Of a stretch of DNA of 42,646 nucleotides, positions 7,552 to 15,162 are shown one piece after another. The notes beneath the pieces were generated by a model. It worked only from the letters and a program-made list of their open reading frames with translations. It had not been told where the DNA came from and made no database searches. A program made the position numbers and the translations under genes. Each line of letters begins with the position of its first letter. The first letter of the stretch is position 1. This DNA comes from AC-50 sp035640455 (lineage in GTDB: Bacteria; Actinomycetota; Thermoleophilia; Gaiellales; Gaiellaceae): positions 1-42,646 of the forward strand of contig DASQWB010000022.1 in the NCBI GenBank assembly GCA_035640455.1. The letters run 5' to 3'.

Positions 7552-8037
7552 CTAGACGGTCTTGAACTGCTCGAACGGCTGGCGACAGCTCGTGCAATAG
7601 CGGAGCGAGCGGCAGGGCGTCGGGCCGAAGAGGTTCTCGAGCCGCGTGTCGGTCGAGCCGCAGTATGGGCAGCGGAAGACGGCGCTCTGCAGCTGGACGA
7701 GCGTCGGGCCGCCCTGTGCACGGGGAGTTGGAGGCGCGAAGCCGGCGACGCGGAGCTTCTCGCGCCCGGCCGCCGAGATCCTGTCGCTCGACCACGCGTC
7801 GTCGGTGCACACCCGGATCTCGGGCTCGGCGCCGAGCGCGCGGATCCGCTCGGCCATCGCGTCCTGCATCACCTCGAGCGCCGGGCAGCCGAGGAAGGTC
7901 GGCGTGAAGTCGACGCGGACACGGCCGTTCTCGACGGCCACGTCCCGCACGACGCCGAGGTCGACGAGGGAGAGAACCGGAATCTCCGGATCCGGGATCT
8001 CGGCAAGCGCGTCCCAGACCTGAGCCGCGGTTACCAC
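7552..8037 (-). CDS. paaD: PaaD (PaaJ) phenylacetyl-CoA epoxidase maturation protein
   Basis: Encodes 161 aa. GTG 8037 overlaps the paaC stop by seven bases. The N-terminal MIP18/DUF59 domain (WDALAEIPDPEIPVLSLVDL at about 6-25, then FTPTFLGCPALEVM) is the Fe-S/metal-cluster assembly fold. The C-terminal tail has CPYCGS and CTSC pairs forming a zinc-ribbon-like knuckle (about 125-155), as in other PaaD proteins. PaaD is needed for active phenylacetyl-CoA epoxidase, probably for cluster insertion in PaaE or the diiron site. Last gene of the paaABCD operon. Confidence 0.93.
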   Translation of the reverse strand: MVTAAQVWDALAEIPDPEIPVLSLVDLGVVRDVAVENGRVRVDFTPTFLGCPALEVMQDAMAERIRALGAEPEIRVCTDDAWSSDRISAAGREKLRVAGFAPPTPRAQGGPTLVQLQSAVFRCPYCGSTDTRLENLFGPTPCRSLRYCTSCRQPFEQFKTV

Positions 8038-8603
8038 GTCGCCCCCGCCACCGACCGGCGCACCATCGTCATCTCCTCCCAGAGCTCGGCGAGCTCGGGC
8101 CCGTGCTCGCCCCGCTCGTCGACCAGTGGTCGCAGCTCCTCCAGCGCCTCGCGGAAGCGCGGCTCGTCCTTGAGGCGGTCGAACCACATCTCGGCGTGCA
8201 TGCGGTGGTACGCCTCCTCGCGGTCGATCTTCTCGGCGAGCCCGGCCACCTCCGCGTCGCCCGAGGCCTTCAGCTCCTCGAGCCGCTTGGCGTCGGCCGT
8301 CTCGTAGAGGTAGTGCCGCGCGATCGTCCGCGCCCAATCCGGAACGAGCCGCAGCTCGACGAGGCGCGAGCAGCGGTATTCCTCCGGGGAGCGGTCGAAC
8401 GCCAGCTCGTCCGCGGTGGTGCCGAGCTCGTCGGCGACGAGCTGGTACAGCGCCCGTGCGTGGCCGATCTCGTTCTGGGCGATCGACGAGAAGGCGACGT
8501 CCTCCTCGAGGAAGGGCGCGATGCCCGTCCACTCCGAGTTCCGCCAGCCGAGGACGAGCTCGTCGTCAGCGATTTGAAGGAGCAGGTCAGCTCGCGTCGT
8601 CAC
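8031..8603 (-). CDS. paaC: PaaC, structural subunit of phenylacetyl-CoA epoxidase (short form)
   Basis: Encodes 190 aa from GTG 8603. LLLQIADDELVLGWRNSEW at the start, FSSIAQNEIGHARALYQ (about 38-54) and EEAYHRMHAEMW (about 132-143) match the ferritin-like four-helix fold of PaaC. The protein ends EMTMVRRSVAGATW, equivalent to the C-terminus of longer homologues. At 190 aa against about 250 in E. coli, the shortfall is in the region between the last conserved helix and the tail. PaaC pairs with PaaA as the non-catalytic scaffold. A 36-base gap with no obvious signal separates it from paaB. Confidence 0.93.
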   Translation of the reverse strand: MTTRADLLLQIADDELVLGWRNSEWTGIAPFLEEDVAFSSIAQNEIGHARALYQLVADELGTTADELAFDRSPEEYRCSRLVELRLVPDWARTIARHYLYETADAKRLEELKASGDAEVAGLAEKIDREEAYHRMHAEMWFDRLKDEPRFREALEELRPLVDERGEHGPELAELWEEMTMVRRSVAGATW

Positions 8604-8639
8604 GGATTCTGCGGGTCACCGAGCGGAGCGATGGTCAAG

Positions 8640-8933
8640 CTAGCTCCGCGGAAAGTGCGCAGCACTTTTCGCGGCTCTCTCACGCGCCTCCTTGAGCTTC
8701 TCCTTCAGCGAGTAGCCGTCGACGCGGTGGTAGGTGCGGCCGAGCTCGTCCACGAAATCGTCGAGCTCGTCGATCGCGTCGCGCGGGACGAGCCAGAGCG
8801 CCGTCGACTCCTGCCGTCGGCCGTACTGCTCGCGCGCGTAGACCTCCGCGAACTCGAGGTTCGGCGCACCGATCGAGCCCGCGTGCTGGAACGCCTGGCC
8901 CTTCCGCTCCTGCCTGAACACCTCGTAGATCAC
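8640..8933 (-). CDS. paaB: PaaB, phenylacetyl-CoA epoxidase subunit
   Basis: Encodes 97 aa, close to the usual 95. GTG 8933 overlaps the paaA stop (GTGA). Diagnostic residues are YEVFRQERKGQAFQHAGSIG (about 3-22), then NLEFAEVYAREQYGRR and ALWLVPRDAI. PaaB links PaaAC units in the epoxidase complex. The last thirteen codons contain a strong perfect-loop hairpin (8646-8674), described separately. Confidence 0.93.
   Translation of the reverse strand: MIYEVFRQERKGQAFQHAGSIGAPNLEFAEVYAREQYGRRQESTALWLVPRDAIDELDDFVDELGRTYHRVDGYSLKEKLKEARERAAKSAAHFPRS
8646..8674 (-). promoter_or_regulatory. 13-bp stem hairpin at the paaB/paaC junction
   Basis: CCGCGGAAAGTGC (8646-8658) and GCACTTTTCGCGG (8662-8674) pair along 13 positions with one G-T wobble and a three-base loop. 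It lies in the last codons of paaB. No U-tract follows, so it is more likely an mRNA-stability or translation-tuning hairpin than a terminator. Confidence 0.55.
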
Positions 8934-9823
8934 GCCGCTTCGGCGAGGACGGTCCGCCGAACCCACTCGGTCTCCGCGCGCGTCGTCTGCCGCAGCCCAA
9001 GCCGCTCCTCCGTCTTCGGGCCGTGGCCGGTTACGACATGCTTCAGCTCGTCCCAGTCCGGCTCGGTGTACTCCCAGACGCCGTCGTCGCGCTTGCGCAG
9101 CTTCGGGTCCGGGACGGTCAGGCCAAGCTCCCAGATCTGCGGCACGTAGCCGTCGAGGAACTGCTGGCGCGCCTCCTCGTTGCCCTGGCTCTTGATGCGC
9201 CAGACGTACATCGGGTCCTCGTCGCGCGGGATCGGGTTGCCGTGGAACTGCATCAGCGGGCCCCACCACCGTGTGAGCGCCTCTTGCACCAGCTCGCGCT
9301 GCTCGTCGGTGCCGTTCATGAGCGTCAGGACGACGTCCCGCCCGTGGAGGATGTGGAACGACTCCTCCCAGCAGATCTTCTTCATGATCCGCGCGTACGG
9401 GGCGTACGAGCACTTCAGCAGCGCCTTCTGCGAGATGATCGCCGCCGCGTCGACGAGCCAGGCGATGACGCCGACGTCGCCCCACGTTTTCGTCGGGTAA
9501 TGGAAGACGTTGTGGAACTTCGCGCGGCCCGAGACGAGGTCGTCGAGGCAGGCCTCCCGCGGCTTGCCGAGGTCCTCGACGACGCGGTAGATGAGCTGCG
9601 CGTGCCCCACCTCGTCCTGCACCTTCGCCGTCAGCGCGAGCTTTCGCTGCAGAGTCGGCGCACGCAGGATCCACTCGCGCTCGGGCAGCACGCCCATGAG
9701 CTCCGAGTTACCGTGCATCTCGATGAACTTGATCAGCTTCGCCCGGTAGTCGTCGGGCATCCAGTCGCCGGTCTCGACCTGGCCTCCGGACTGCATGTAC
9801 TCGAGGAATTCCTGCTCAGTCAC
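8930..9823 (-). CDS. paaA: PaaA, catalytic diiron subunit of phenylacetyl-CoA epoxidase
   Basis: Encodes 297 aa from GTG 9823, with Shine-Dalgarno GGGGAGGTG (9826-9834). Helix motifs DEVGHAQLIYR (about 69-79) and WEESFHILHGRD (about 152-163) hold the carboxylate and His ligands of the diiron site. Other family segments are MPDDYRAKLIKFIEMHGNSE and MQFHGNPIPRDEDPMYVWRI. The enzyme epoxidises the ring of phenylacetyl-CoA with O2 and electrons from PaaE; no paaE is in this window. First gene of the operon paaABCD, divergent from a TetR regulator with a palindromic operator between. Confidence 0.96.
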   Translation of the reverse strand: MTEQEFLEYMQSGGQVETGDWMPDDYRAKLIKFIEMHGNSELMGVLPEREWILRAPTLQRKLALTAKVQDEVGHAQLIYRVVEDLGKPREACLDDLVSGRAKFHNVFHYPTKTWGDVGVIAWLVDAAAIISQKALLKCSYAPYARIMKKICWEESFHILHGRDVVLTLMNGTDEQRELVQEALTRWWGPLMQFHGNPIPRDEDPMYVWRIKSQGNEEARQQFLDGYVPQIWELGLTVPDPKLRKRDDGVWEYTEPDWDELKHVVTGHGPKTEERLGLRQTTRAETEWVRRTVLAEAA

Positions 9824-9837
9824 GACACCTCCCCTGC

Positions 9838-9851
9838 CGAACGATCGTTAG
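9838..9851. promoter_or_regulatory. PaaR-type operator CNAACGNNCGTTNG between paaA and tetR
   Basis: CGAACGATCGTTAG contains the perfect palindrome AACGATCGTT and fits every fixed position of the PaaR pseudopalindrome known from Thermus thermophilus, as I recall it. It overlaps the -10-like boxes of both divergent genes, so binding would block both promoters. The regulator gene starts 11 bases downstream. Confidence 0.75.
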
Positions 9852-9855
9852 GGTA
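9849..9855. promoter_or_regulatory. overlapping divergent -10 boxes TAGGGT (+) and TACCCT (-)
   Basis: Plus-strand TAGGGT (9849-9854) lies seven bases before the TetR ATG 9862, a leaderless arrangement. Minus-strand TACCCT (9855-9850) lies about 26 bases before the paaA GTG, leaving room for its Shine-Dalgarno. The two promoters share nearly the same bases. Confidence 0.45.
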
Positions 9856-9861
9856 ACGGAC

Positions 9862-10434
9862 ATGGCCACGAGACGGGCGGAGCTAACCCGCCAGGCCGCG
9901 AGGCTCTTCGCCGAGAAGGGCTACCACGGCACGTCGATGGGCGACCTGGCCGCCGCGATGGGCGTGCAGAAGGGCTCGCTCTACGCGCACACCGGCTCGA
10001 AGCAGGACCTGCTCTACCAGACGATGCGCGAGGGGGCCGACGCCTTCCACGCCGCCCTCGACGCGATCCCGGACAAGCTGCCGCCGGCAGAGAAGATCCG
10101 GCTCGCGCTACGCGCGCACCTGCGCGTCGTCGCCGACCAGCTCGACGTGGCGACCGTCTTCGTCCGCGAATGGCGCTACCTCGAGGGCGAGCGGCGCGAG
10201 GAGATCGTCGCCGAGCGGCGCCGTTACGAGGAGCGGTTCCGCGCCCTCTTCCGTGAAGGGCGCGAGCTCGGGGAGCTCCGCGCCGACCTCGACGACGCGA
10301 CGGCCGCGCTCCTCGCGCTCTCCGCCGCCAACTGGGCCTACACCTGGCTCCGCCCGGAGACCGACACCGACGAGCTCGCCGACCGCTTCCACGGCTTGCT
10401 CGTGGACGGAATGCGCGGATACGCGACCCGGTAG
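9862..10434 (+). CDS. TetR/AcrR-family repressor, PaaR-like
   Basis: Encodes 190 aa. The N-terminal helix-turn-helix, about residues 5-50 (AARLFAEKGYHGTSMGDLAA, then GVQKGSLYAHTGSKQDLLYQ), is typical of TetR proteins. The C-terminal ligand domain resembles the group that binds acyl-CoA thioesters (VATVFVREWRYLEGERREEI). The location divergent from paaABCD, with a PaaR-type operator in the 38-bp gap, suggests it represses the paa genes and itself and is released by phenylacetyl-CoA. The ligand is inferred from position and the T. thermophilus parallel. Confidence 0.85.
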   Translation: MATRRAELTRQAARLFAEKGYHGTSMGDLAAAMGVQKGSLYAHTGSKQDLLYQTMREGADAFHAALDAIPDKLPPAEKIRLALRAHLRVVADQLDVATVFVREWRYLEGERREEIVAERRRYEERFRALFREGRELGELRADLDDATAALLALSAANWAYTWLRPETDTDELADRFHGLLVDGMRGYATR

Positions 10435-10447
10435 CTTGTGGCAGAGC

Positions 10448-12610
10448 ATGGGGTCGCTCCGCGCCGCCGTCGCCGTCGCCGTCCTGGCGCTCGCGACCGG
10501 CGGCGCCGCCCGGGCCGCGCCGCCCCCGCCCTTCCGCCCGACCGGCGGCCTCGACTTCGGCGCGGCCGCGCCGATCGACCCGGCTGCGAGCTCGGTGCAG
10601 CCGAACCTCGCCCTCGGCGACGACGGCACGATCTGGCTCTCGTCCTCCACGCCCGGCCACACCGTGTTCGTGCGCCGCTCGAGCGACGACGGACGGAGCT
10701 TCCGCTCCGCCTCGCCGACCGGCGTCGGCCCGCAGGGCGACACGGCGCTCGCCCTCGGGGACGGCGGTGCGCTCTACGCAGTGGCGCAGGACTCCGGCTC
10801 GGGCGTCGGCGCAGCGCTCTCGACCGACGGCGGCGCCAGCTGGACGCAGACGCGGCTCTTCGTCCCGGGCGCGATCGACGGGCGGGTCTCGCTCGCCGTC
10901 GATCGCGGACCGACGTCGTCGCCGGCCGACGACACGGTCTTCCTCGTCGTCCACTTCGCGGGCGGTGCCTACCTCTACTCCTCGCCCGGCGGCAGCCTGG
11001 ACTTCACGAACGCCGCGGGAGGAGTCGCGATCGGCAGCGGCCGCTGCGGCGGCGTCCTCTTCGACCCGGTCCGGCGCAACCTCTACCTCCCCTGCGGCGC
11101 CGCCCCGCGCGTCGCCGTCATCACCGGCCACGTCCCGCCTGGACAGCGGGTCGGCCTGATCTTCCGGACCTTCGTCACCCCGGCCACGCCGGGCGGCGGC
11201 GCCGTCGCGGGGCTGCTCCCGGCGGCGGCGATCGACCGTGCCGGCACCGTCTACGCCGTCTGGACCGACGTCGCCGACCACAACGTCTACTACGCGGCCT
11301 CTCCCGACGGCGGCGCGAGCTGGCGCGGCCCGGTGCGCGTGAACGGGAACGAGGCGCGGTCGACGGCGCTCCCGGTCGCGGTCGGCGGAGCGCCGGGTGT
11401 CCTCGCCGTCGCCTGGCTCGGAGCCAACACGAGCCGCGGCGCGCTGGAGCTCCCGGCGTTCTCCGCGAACCCGCGCGGCGCGACAGGATTCCGCTGGTAC
11501 GGCTACGCCGCCGTCGTGACGGGCGCCGCGTCGCCGGGCCAGAGCATCGTCCAGCAGCGGTTCACGGCCAAGCCGATCCACTTCGGCCGGGTCGCCGACC
11601 CCAGCCTGGGTCAGTACCTCGCCGCCGCGCTCGACCGCGACGGCGGGCTCGTGCTCGCCTACGACGACACGACGAGCCAGCACCACGCGCCGCACCTCTT
11701 CGCGACGCGCGAGCTCGCCGGGCCGACGCCGCTCGGGACGACGATCGTCGAGCCGTCGCAGTCGAATCCCGTCTCCGATCCCGCCGGCGACGCGCCCGCG
11801 CCGGAGCTCGACCTGCGGCGCGTCGAGCTCGTGCAGGATCAGCCGACGCGGCTGCGGGCGCTGATGACCCTCGGCGCCCCGCCGGCGGCGGACACGTCCG
11901 GTCTCTGGCTGACGCGGTTCCAGGTGCTCTCGACGGGCGTCCGGGGCTCCGCCGCCTACCGCATCCTCTACCTCGGCGCGGCGAAGGCGCCAGGGGCCGC
12001 GCCGACGTTCTTCGGCGGGACGACGACCTGCGCCGACCGCGAGTGCAGCGTCGTCTCGTACTCCCCTACCGTGCCGGCGATCGGCAGCGTGGACGGGGAC
12101 ACGATCACCGTCGACGTCGCGCTCGAGGGCGGCTTCGGCAAGGGGTTCCCGTTCAACGGCGACCTGCTCTACAACGTCGTCGGCCTCACGTTCGCGCCCG
12201 TCGCCGGCGCGACCGGCACCGACATCGACTCGACGGCGCCGTTCGACTACCGCCTCGAGGAGCGCATCGGCCGCACGACGAGCAACGGCCGCCACGTCGT
12301 CGGCGCCGGCTCGATTCGCGGCACCGGGTCCGGGCGCGCGACGTTCCGCGTCGACGTCTTCCAGGCGAAGACGGGGCAGATCGTCTTCTCCGACCGGCGG
12401 GCGGGGATCGCCTTCCGCTCACGGCAGATCACGCGCGTGCGGATCCTCGGGCGCCGCAAGGTACGGATCTGGGCCTCAGGGAGCGGAGGGTCGTGCGTCG
12501 CGACCTTCGTGGACGGCGGAAAGGGCCGGCGCCGCGACTCGCTGACGATCGCGATCCGCCGCTACCGGCGAAGCGGGCGGCTGCTCTCGGGCGGCGTCAC
12601 GATCAAGTAG
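10448..12610 (+). CDS. secreted sialidase-fold (BNR/Asp-box) protein
   Basis: Encodes 720 aa from ATG 10448. A signal peptide covers about residues 1-23 (AAVAVAVLALATGGAARAA). Asp-box motifs SxDxGxxW/F occur at about 78-85 (SSDDGRSF), 125-132 (STDGGASW) and near 285 (SPDGGASW), which predicts a beta-propeller of the sialidase superfamily over roughly residues 40-430. The C-terminal third (from about 440) is a separate beta-rich region with two Cys near TTCADRECS. The Arg triad of true sialidases could not be confirmed, so enzymatic activity is uncertain; it could equally be a glycan-binding propeller. Confidence 0.75.
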   Translation: MGSLRAAVAVAVLALATGGAARAAPPPPFRPTGGLDFGAAAPIDPAASSVQPNLALGDDGTIWLSSSTPGHTVFVRRSSDDGRSFRSASPTGVGPQGDTALALGDGGALYAVAQDSGSGVGAALSTDGGASWTQTRLFVPGAIDGRVSLAVDRGPTSSPADDTVFLVVHFAGGAYLYSSPGGSLDFTNAAGGVAIGSGRCGGVLFDPVRRNLYLPCGAAPRVAVITGHVPPGQRVGLIFRTFVTPATPGGGAVAGLLPAAAIDRAGTVYAVWTDVADHNVYYAASPDGGASWRGPVRVNGNEARSTALPVAVGGAPGVLAVAWLGANTSRGALELPAFSANPRGATGFRWYGYAAVVTGAASPGQSIVQQRFTAKPIHFGRVADPSLGQYLAAALDRDGGLVLAYDDTTSQHHAPHLFATRELAGPTPLGTTIVEPSQSNPVSDPAGDAPAPELDLRRVELVQDQPTRLRALMTLGAPPAADTSGLWLTRFQVLSTGVRGSAAYRILYLGAAKAPGAAPTFFGGTTTCADRECSVVSYSPTVPAIGSVDGDTITVDVALEGGFGKGFPFNGDLLYNVVGLTFAPVAGATGTDIDSTAPFDYRLEERIGRTTSNGRHVVGAGSIRGTGSGRATFRVDVFQAKTGQIVFSDRRAGIAFRSRQITRVRILGRRKVRIWASGSGGSCVATFVDGGKGRRRDSLTIAIRRYRRSGRLLSGGVTIK

Positions 12611-12683
12611 GCGCCGCTTGCGGCGCAGGTCTCAGGACGTGCGGGCTTTGCCCGTGCGTCCGTCTGAAATGACCGGTCGATGC
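12611..12683 (-). repeat. dispersed two-hairpin intergenic repeat, copy A
   Basis: On the minus strand the element reads CGACCGGTCATTTCAGACGG, then a GGACG-CACGGGC-AAA-GCCCG-CACGTCC hairpin, then GCGCCGCAAGCGGCGC. It matches copy C at 33707-33785 almost base for base and the flanks of copy B at 24350-24485. It lies between the convergent sialidase-fold and VOC genes. Confidence 0.8.
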
Positions 12684-12701
12684 GCCTTCGGTCGCGGGCG
12701 C

Positions 12702-13058
12702 CTACGCCGTCGGTCGGCGCGGGTCGTCGCCGGAGCGGTACGCGATCGCCTCGACCTGCCTGCCGTCCGGGTCGCGGAAGAAGAGGCCGACGGCGATCCC
12801 GTGGTCGCGCTCCTCCCACTCGAGGCCGAGCTCGTCGAGGGCGCGACGGACGGCGGCCTGCTCCTCGGCCGAGACGCGAACGGCCGTGTGCGGCCCCGGC
12901 CCGTCCGGCTTGTGCACGGCGATCCCGGTCGTGCCCAGGTAGGCCATGACCGGATGGCCTTCGGCCTTCACGATCCGGGCGCCGAAGACCCGCTCGTAGA
13001 ACGACGCGATCCGGTCGGGATCGTCCGACTCGACGGCGACGTGGTCGATCCTTGGCAT
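12702..13058 (-). CDS. VOC-family (glyoxalase/bleomycin-resistance fold) protein
   Basis: Encodes 118 aa from ATG 13058 with GGAGG just upstream. The two beta-alpha-beta3 modules begin RIDHVAVESDDPDRIASFYE (metal-ligand His at about residue 6) and near residue 60 with HTAVRVSAEEQ. The end GLFFRDPDGRQVEAIAY carries the expected Glu ligand. The pattern is close to methylmalonyl-CoA epimerase and glyoxalase I-like dioxygenase-fold proteins; the substrate is unknown. Divergent from the lipid-kinase gene, whose ATG lies 12 bases away. Confidence 0.85.
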   Translation of the reverse strand: MPRIDHVAVESDDPDRIASFYERVFGARIVKAEGHPVMAYLGTTGIAVHKPDGPGPHTAVRVSAEEQAAVRRALDELGLEWEERDHGIAVGLFFRDPDGRQVEAIAYRSGDDPRRPTA

Positions 13059-13069
13059 CCTCCGCCAGG

Positions 13070-13963
13070 ATGAGGCGGGCGGTACTCGTCGTCAACCCGT
13101 TCGCGTCGCGAGTGACCGAGGAGCGGGTGGAGGCCGTCCGCGCCGCGCTCGAGCGCGGCGCGCGCGTCGAGACGCTCTTCACGGAGCGGCCGGGGCACGC
13201 GGTCGAGCTCGTCGAGGCGGTGACCGACGCCGACGCGATCTTCGTCTTCTCCGGCGACGGCGGCTTCAACGAGGCGCTGAACGGGGCCGACGGCGAGGTG
13301 CCGCTGGGCTTCCTGCCCGGAGGCGGGACGAGCGTCCTGCCGCGGGTGCTCGGCCTGCCGCGCGATCCGGTCGCGGCGGCGGCGCAGCTCGGCGAGGCGC
13401 TCGCCGCCGGCCGGACCCGCCGCATCTCGGTCGGCCGCGCAAACGGACGCCGCTTCGGGTTCAGTTGCGGCGTCGGCCTCGACGCGGAGGCGGTGCGCCG
13501 GGTCGACGCGCTCGGGCGGACGCACGAAGGACGGCGGCCGGGAGACCTCGCCTTCGTCCGCGTGCTCGCGGAGATGGTCCTCGAGCGACGCGGCCGCTTC
13601 GAGCCCGTCCTCGAGGTGCGTGGCCTCGGCCGCGCCGCCTTCGCGCTCGTGGCGAACGCCGACCCCTATACCTACGCCGGCGCGGTTCCGCTGCACGTCG
13701 CCCCGCTCGCCGAGCTCGAGGCCGGCCTCGACGTGATCGCGCCGGTCCGGCTGCGGCCGGCGGCGGTGGCGCTGATCCTCGCCTACCTCGTCCGCGGCCG
13801 CGGCCACGAGCGTGCGCCGGACATCCTCTACGGCCACGACCTCGACCGCGTGGAGATCGTCTGCGACGCGCCGCTCCCGCTCCAGGTGGACGGCGAGGAC
13901 CTCGGCGACGTCGAGCGGGTGGAGTGCGTCTGCGAGCGCGCGGCCCTGCCCGTGCTCGTCTAG
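13070..13963 (+). CDS. diacylglycerol/sphingosine-kinase-family lipid kinase
   Basis: Encodes 297 aa from ATG 13070; an in-frame TTG at 13052 would overlap the divergent VOC gene. Family landmarks are RRAVLVVNPFASR at the start, the nucleotide loop FVFSGDGGFNEALNG (GDGxxNE, about 60-74), LGFLPGGGTSVLPRVLGLP (about 82-100), and the C-terminal PLQVDGEDLG (about 274-283) that packs against the kinase core. These soluble kinases phosphorylate diacylglycerol or related lipids. Here FLPGGGTSVLPR has Ser-Val-Leu where most read GTxNDFAR, a variant seen in actinobacterial members. Convergent with the PIG-V-like gene, sharing CTAG. Confidence 0.87.
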   Translation: MRRAVLVVNPFASRVTEERVEAVRAALERGARVETLFTERPGHAVELVEAVTDADAIFVFSGDGGFNEALNGADGEVPLGFLPGGGTSVLPRVLGLPRDPVAAAAQLGEALAAGRTRRISVGRANGRRFGFSCGVGLDAEAVRRVDALGRTHEGRRPGDLAFVRVLAEMVLERRGRFEPVLEVRGLGRAAFALVANADPYTYAGAVPLHVAPLAELEAGLDVIAPVRLRPAAVALILAYLVRGRGHERAPDILYGHDLDRVEIVCDAPLPLQVDGEDLGDVERVECVCERAALPVLV

Positions 13964-15162
13964 GCGACCCACCTCCACGTCACGAAGAGCAGCGTGAGGT
14001 AGACGCCGAAGCCGGCGCTGGCGAGGAGCCACGCGCCGAGCAGGAGCCGGCTCTTCGCCAGCGTCCAGCCGAGGACGAAGAAGAGCGGGAAGCAGGCGAG
14101 CATGTAGCGGTTGAAGCTCGTCAGGGCCCAGAGCGGGCTCGGCGTCAGGATCGGCGCGAGGATGACGAGCACGGAGTAGATCCACAGGTCGATCGGCAGC
14201 TTCAGGGCCCCGATCAGGACGAGGGCGACGAGGAGGCCGAACAGGATCAGGTTGAAGGTGTCCGCCGCCTTGAAGGCCGGCTCGGCGCCGTCGTTCCCGA
14301 AGATCGCGTGCGGGTGGAAGGCATAGCGGGCGCCGAAGACCGCAGTGGTCCACGCCTTGTGCATCGTGTGGATCGGGTTCGTCAGCGCGCGGCCCCACGT
14401 CTCGCGCTGGGCGACCGCGAAGTAGAGCGGGTCGCCGAGCCCCTTGGTGAGGTAGAGCATGTAGGCGACGAGGCCGCCGAGGCTCGCGACGAGTCCGAGC
14501 GCGGCCTCCCGCAGCGGTGTCTCGCGGCGGCGGACGAGGTCGTAGAGGAGCGGGACGAGCAGGAAGATGCCGACGTTTCGCGCCGTCATCGCGAAGTACG
14601 CGAAGAGGCAGGCGAGCAGGAAGTGCCGGCGGACGCGGAGCGCCCACACGGTCCCGGTCGTCGCGGCGATGAAGACCGACTCGCTGTAGACGGCGTTCAT
14701 GAAGAAGGCGGACGGGAAGAAGGCGAACGCGAGCGTGGCGGCGCGCGCGGTGCGGGCGCCGAAGAGCTCCTCCGCCGTCTCGTACAAGAAGTAGAGGGCG
14801 GCGAGCAGGCAGGCGGTCGAGATGGCCACGCCCCAGAAGGCCGTACCCCCGGGGAGATGGTCGGCGAGCCTGACGAGGATGGGATAGAGCGGGAAGAACG
14901 AGGTCGAGGCGTGGTCGAAGTAGCCGTGCTCGGCGATCGCCGCGTACCACCCACCGTCCCAATGGGCCCAGTAGTCGAGGAAGCCGGGAGGCTCGCGCGG
15001 GGAGCCGCCCGGCTGGGCGAAGCCGACGTAGGCATGGCCGATCGCGCCGACGGCGAAGAAGAAGGCGCGCGAGCCGAGCCATACGGCCAGGACGAACGGC
15101 CACGTGCGATCGAAGCGGAGGGCCCGAGGCGTCGGCAAAGCGCGGCATACACTGCCCGACAT
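13960..15162 (-). CDS. PIG-V/Gpi18-like membrane mannosyltransferase
   Basis: Encodes 400 aa with about ten hydrophobic helices. An early luminal loop contains FLDYWAHWDGGWYAAIAEHG with the WDxxWY signature, and FPLYPILVRLAD follows; both are diagnostic for PIG-V (GPI mannosyltransferase II)-related GT-C enzymes. PTPSPLWALTSFNRYMLACF near residue 345 is the conserved region that ends in Arg-Tyr. It would use a polyprenyl-phosphate sugar to glycosylate an envelope lipid or polymer. ATG 15162 overlaps the pdhA ATG within one CATG; a TTG at 15138 is an alternative start. Confidence 0.82.
   Translation of the reverse strand: MSGSVCRALPTPRALRFDRTWPFVLAVWLGSRAFFFAVGAIGHAYVGFAQPGGSPREPPGFLDYWAHWDGGWYAAIAEHGYFDHASTSFFPLYPILVRLADHLPGGTAFWGVAISTACLLAALYFLYETAEELFGARTARAATLAFAFFPSAFFMNAVYSESVFIAATTGTVWALRVRRHFLLACLFAYFAMTARNVGIFLLVPLLYDLVRRRETPLREAALGLVASLGGLVAYMLYLTKGLGDPLYFAVAQRETWGRALTNPIHTMHKAWTTAVFGARYAFHPHAIFGNDGAEPAFKAADTFNLILFGLLVALVLIGALKLPIDLWIYSVLVILAPILTPSPLWALTSFNRYMLACFPLFFVLGWTLAKSRLLLGAWLLASAGFGVYLTLLFVTWRWVA
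15148..15153 (+). promoter_or_regulatory. -10-like hexamer TACACT, leaderless start of E1-alpha gene
   Basis: TACACT ends seven bases before ATG 15161 and no Shine-Dalgarno intervenes, so transcription would begin at the start codon. Confidence 0.45.

Noticed and set aside
10438..12672. Long open frames antisense or out of frame with the sialidase-fold and other genes (for example 9848-12295 minus)
   Set aside because: They are Arg/Ala/Gly-rich shadows produced by high GC3 and have no domain features.
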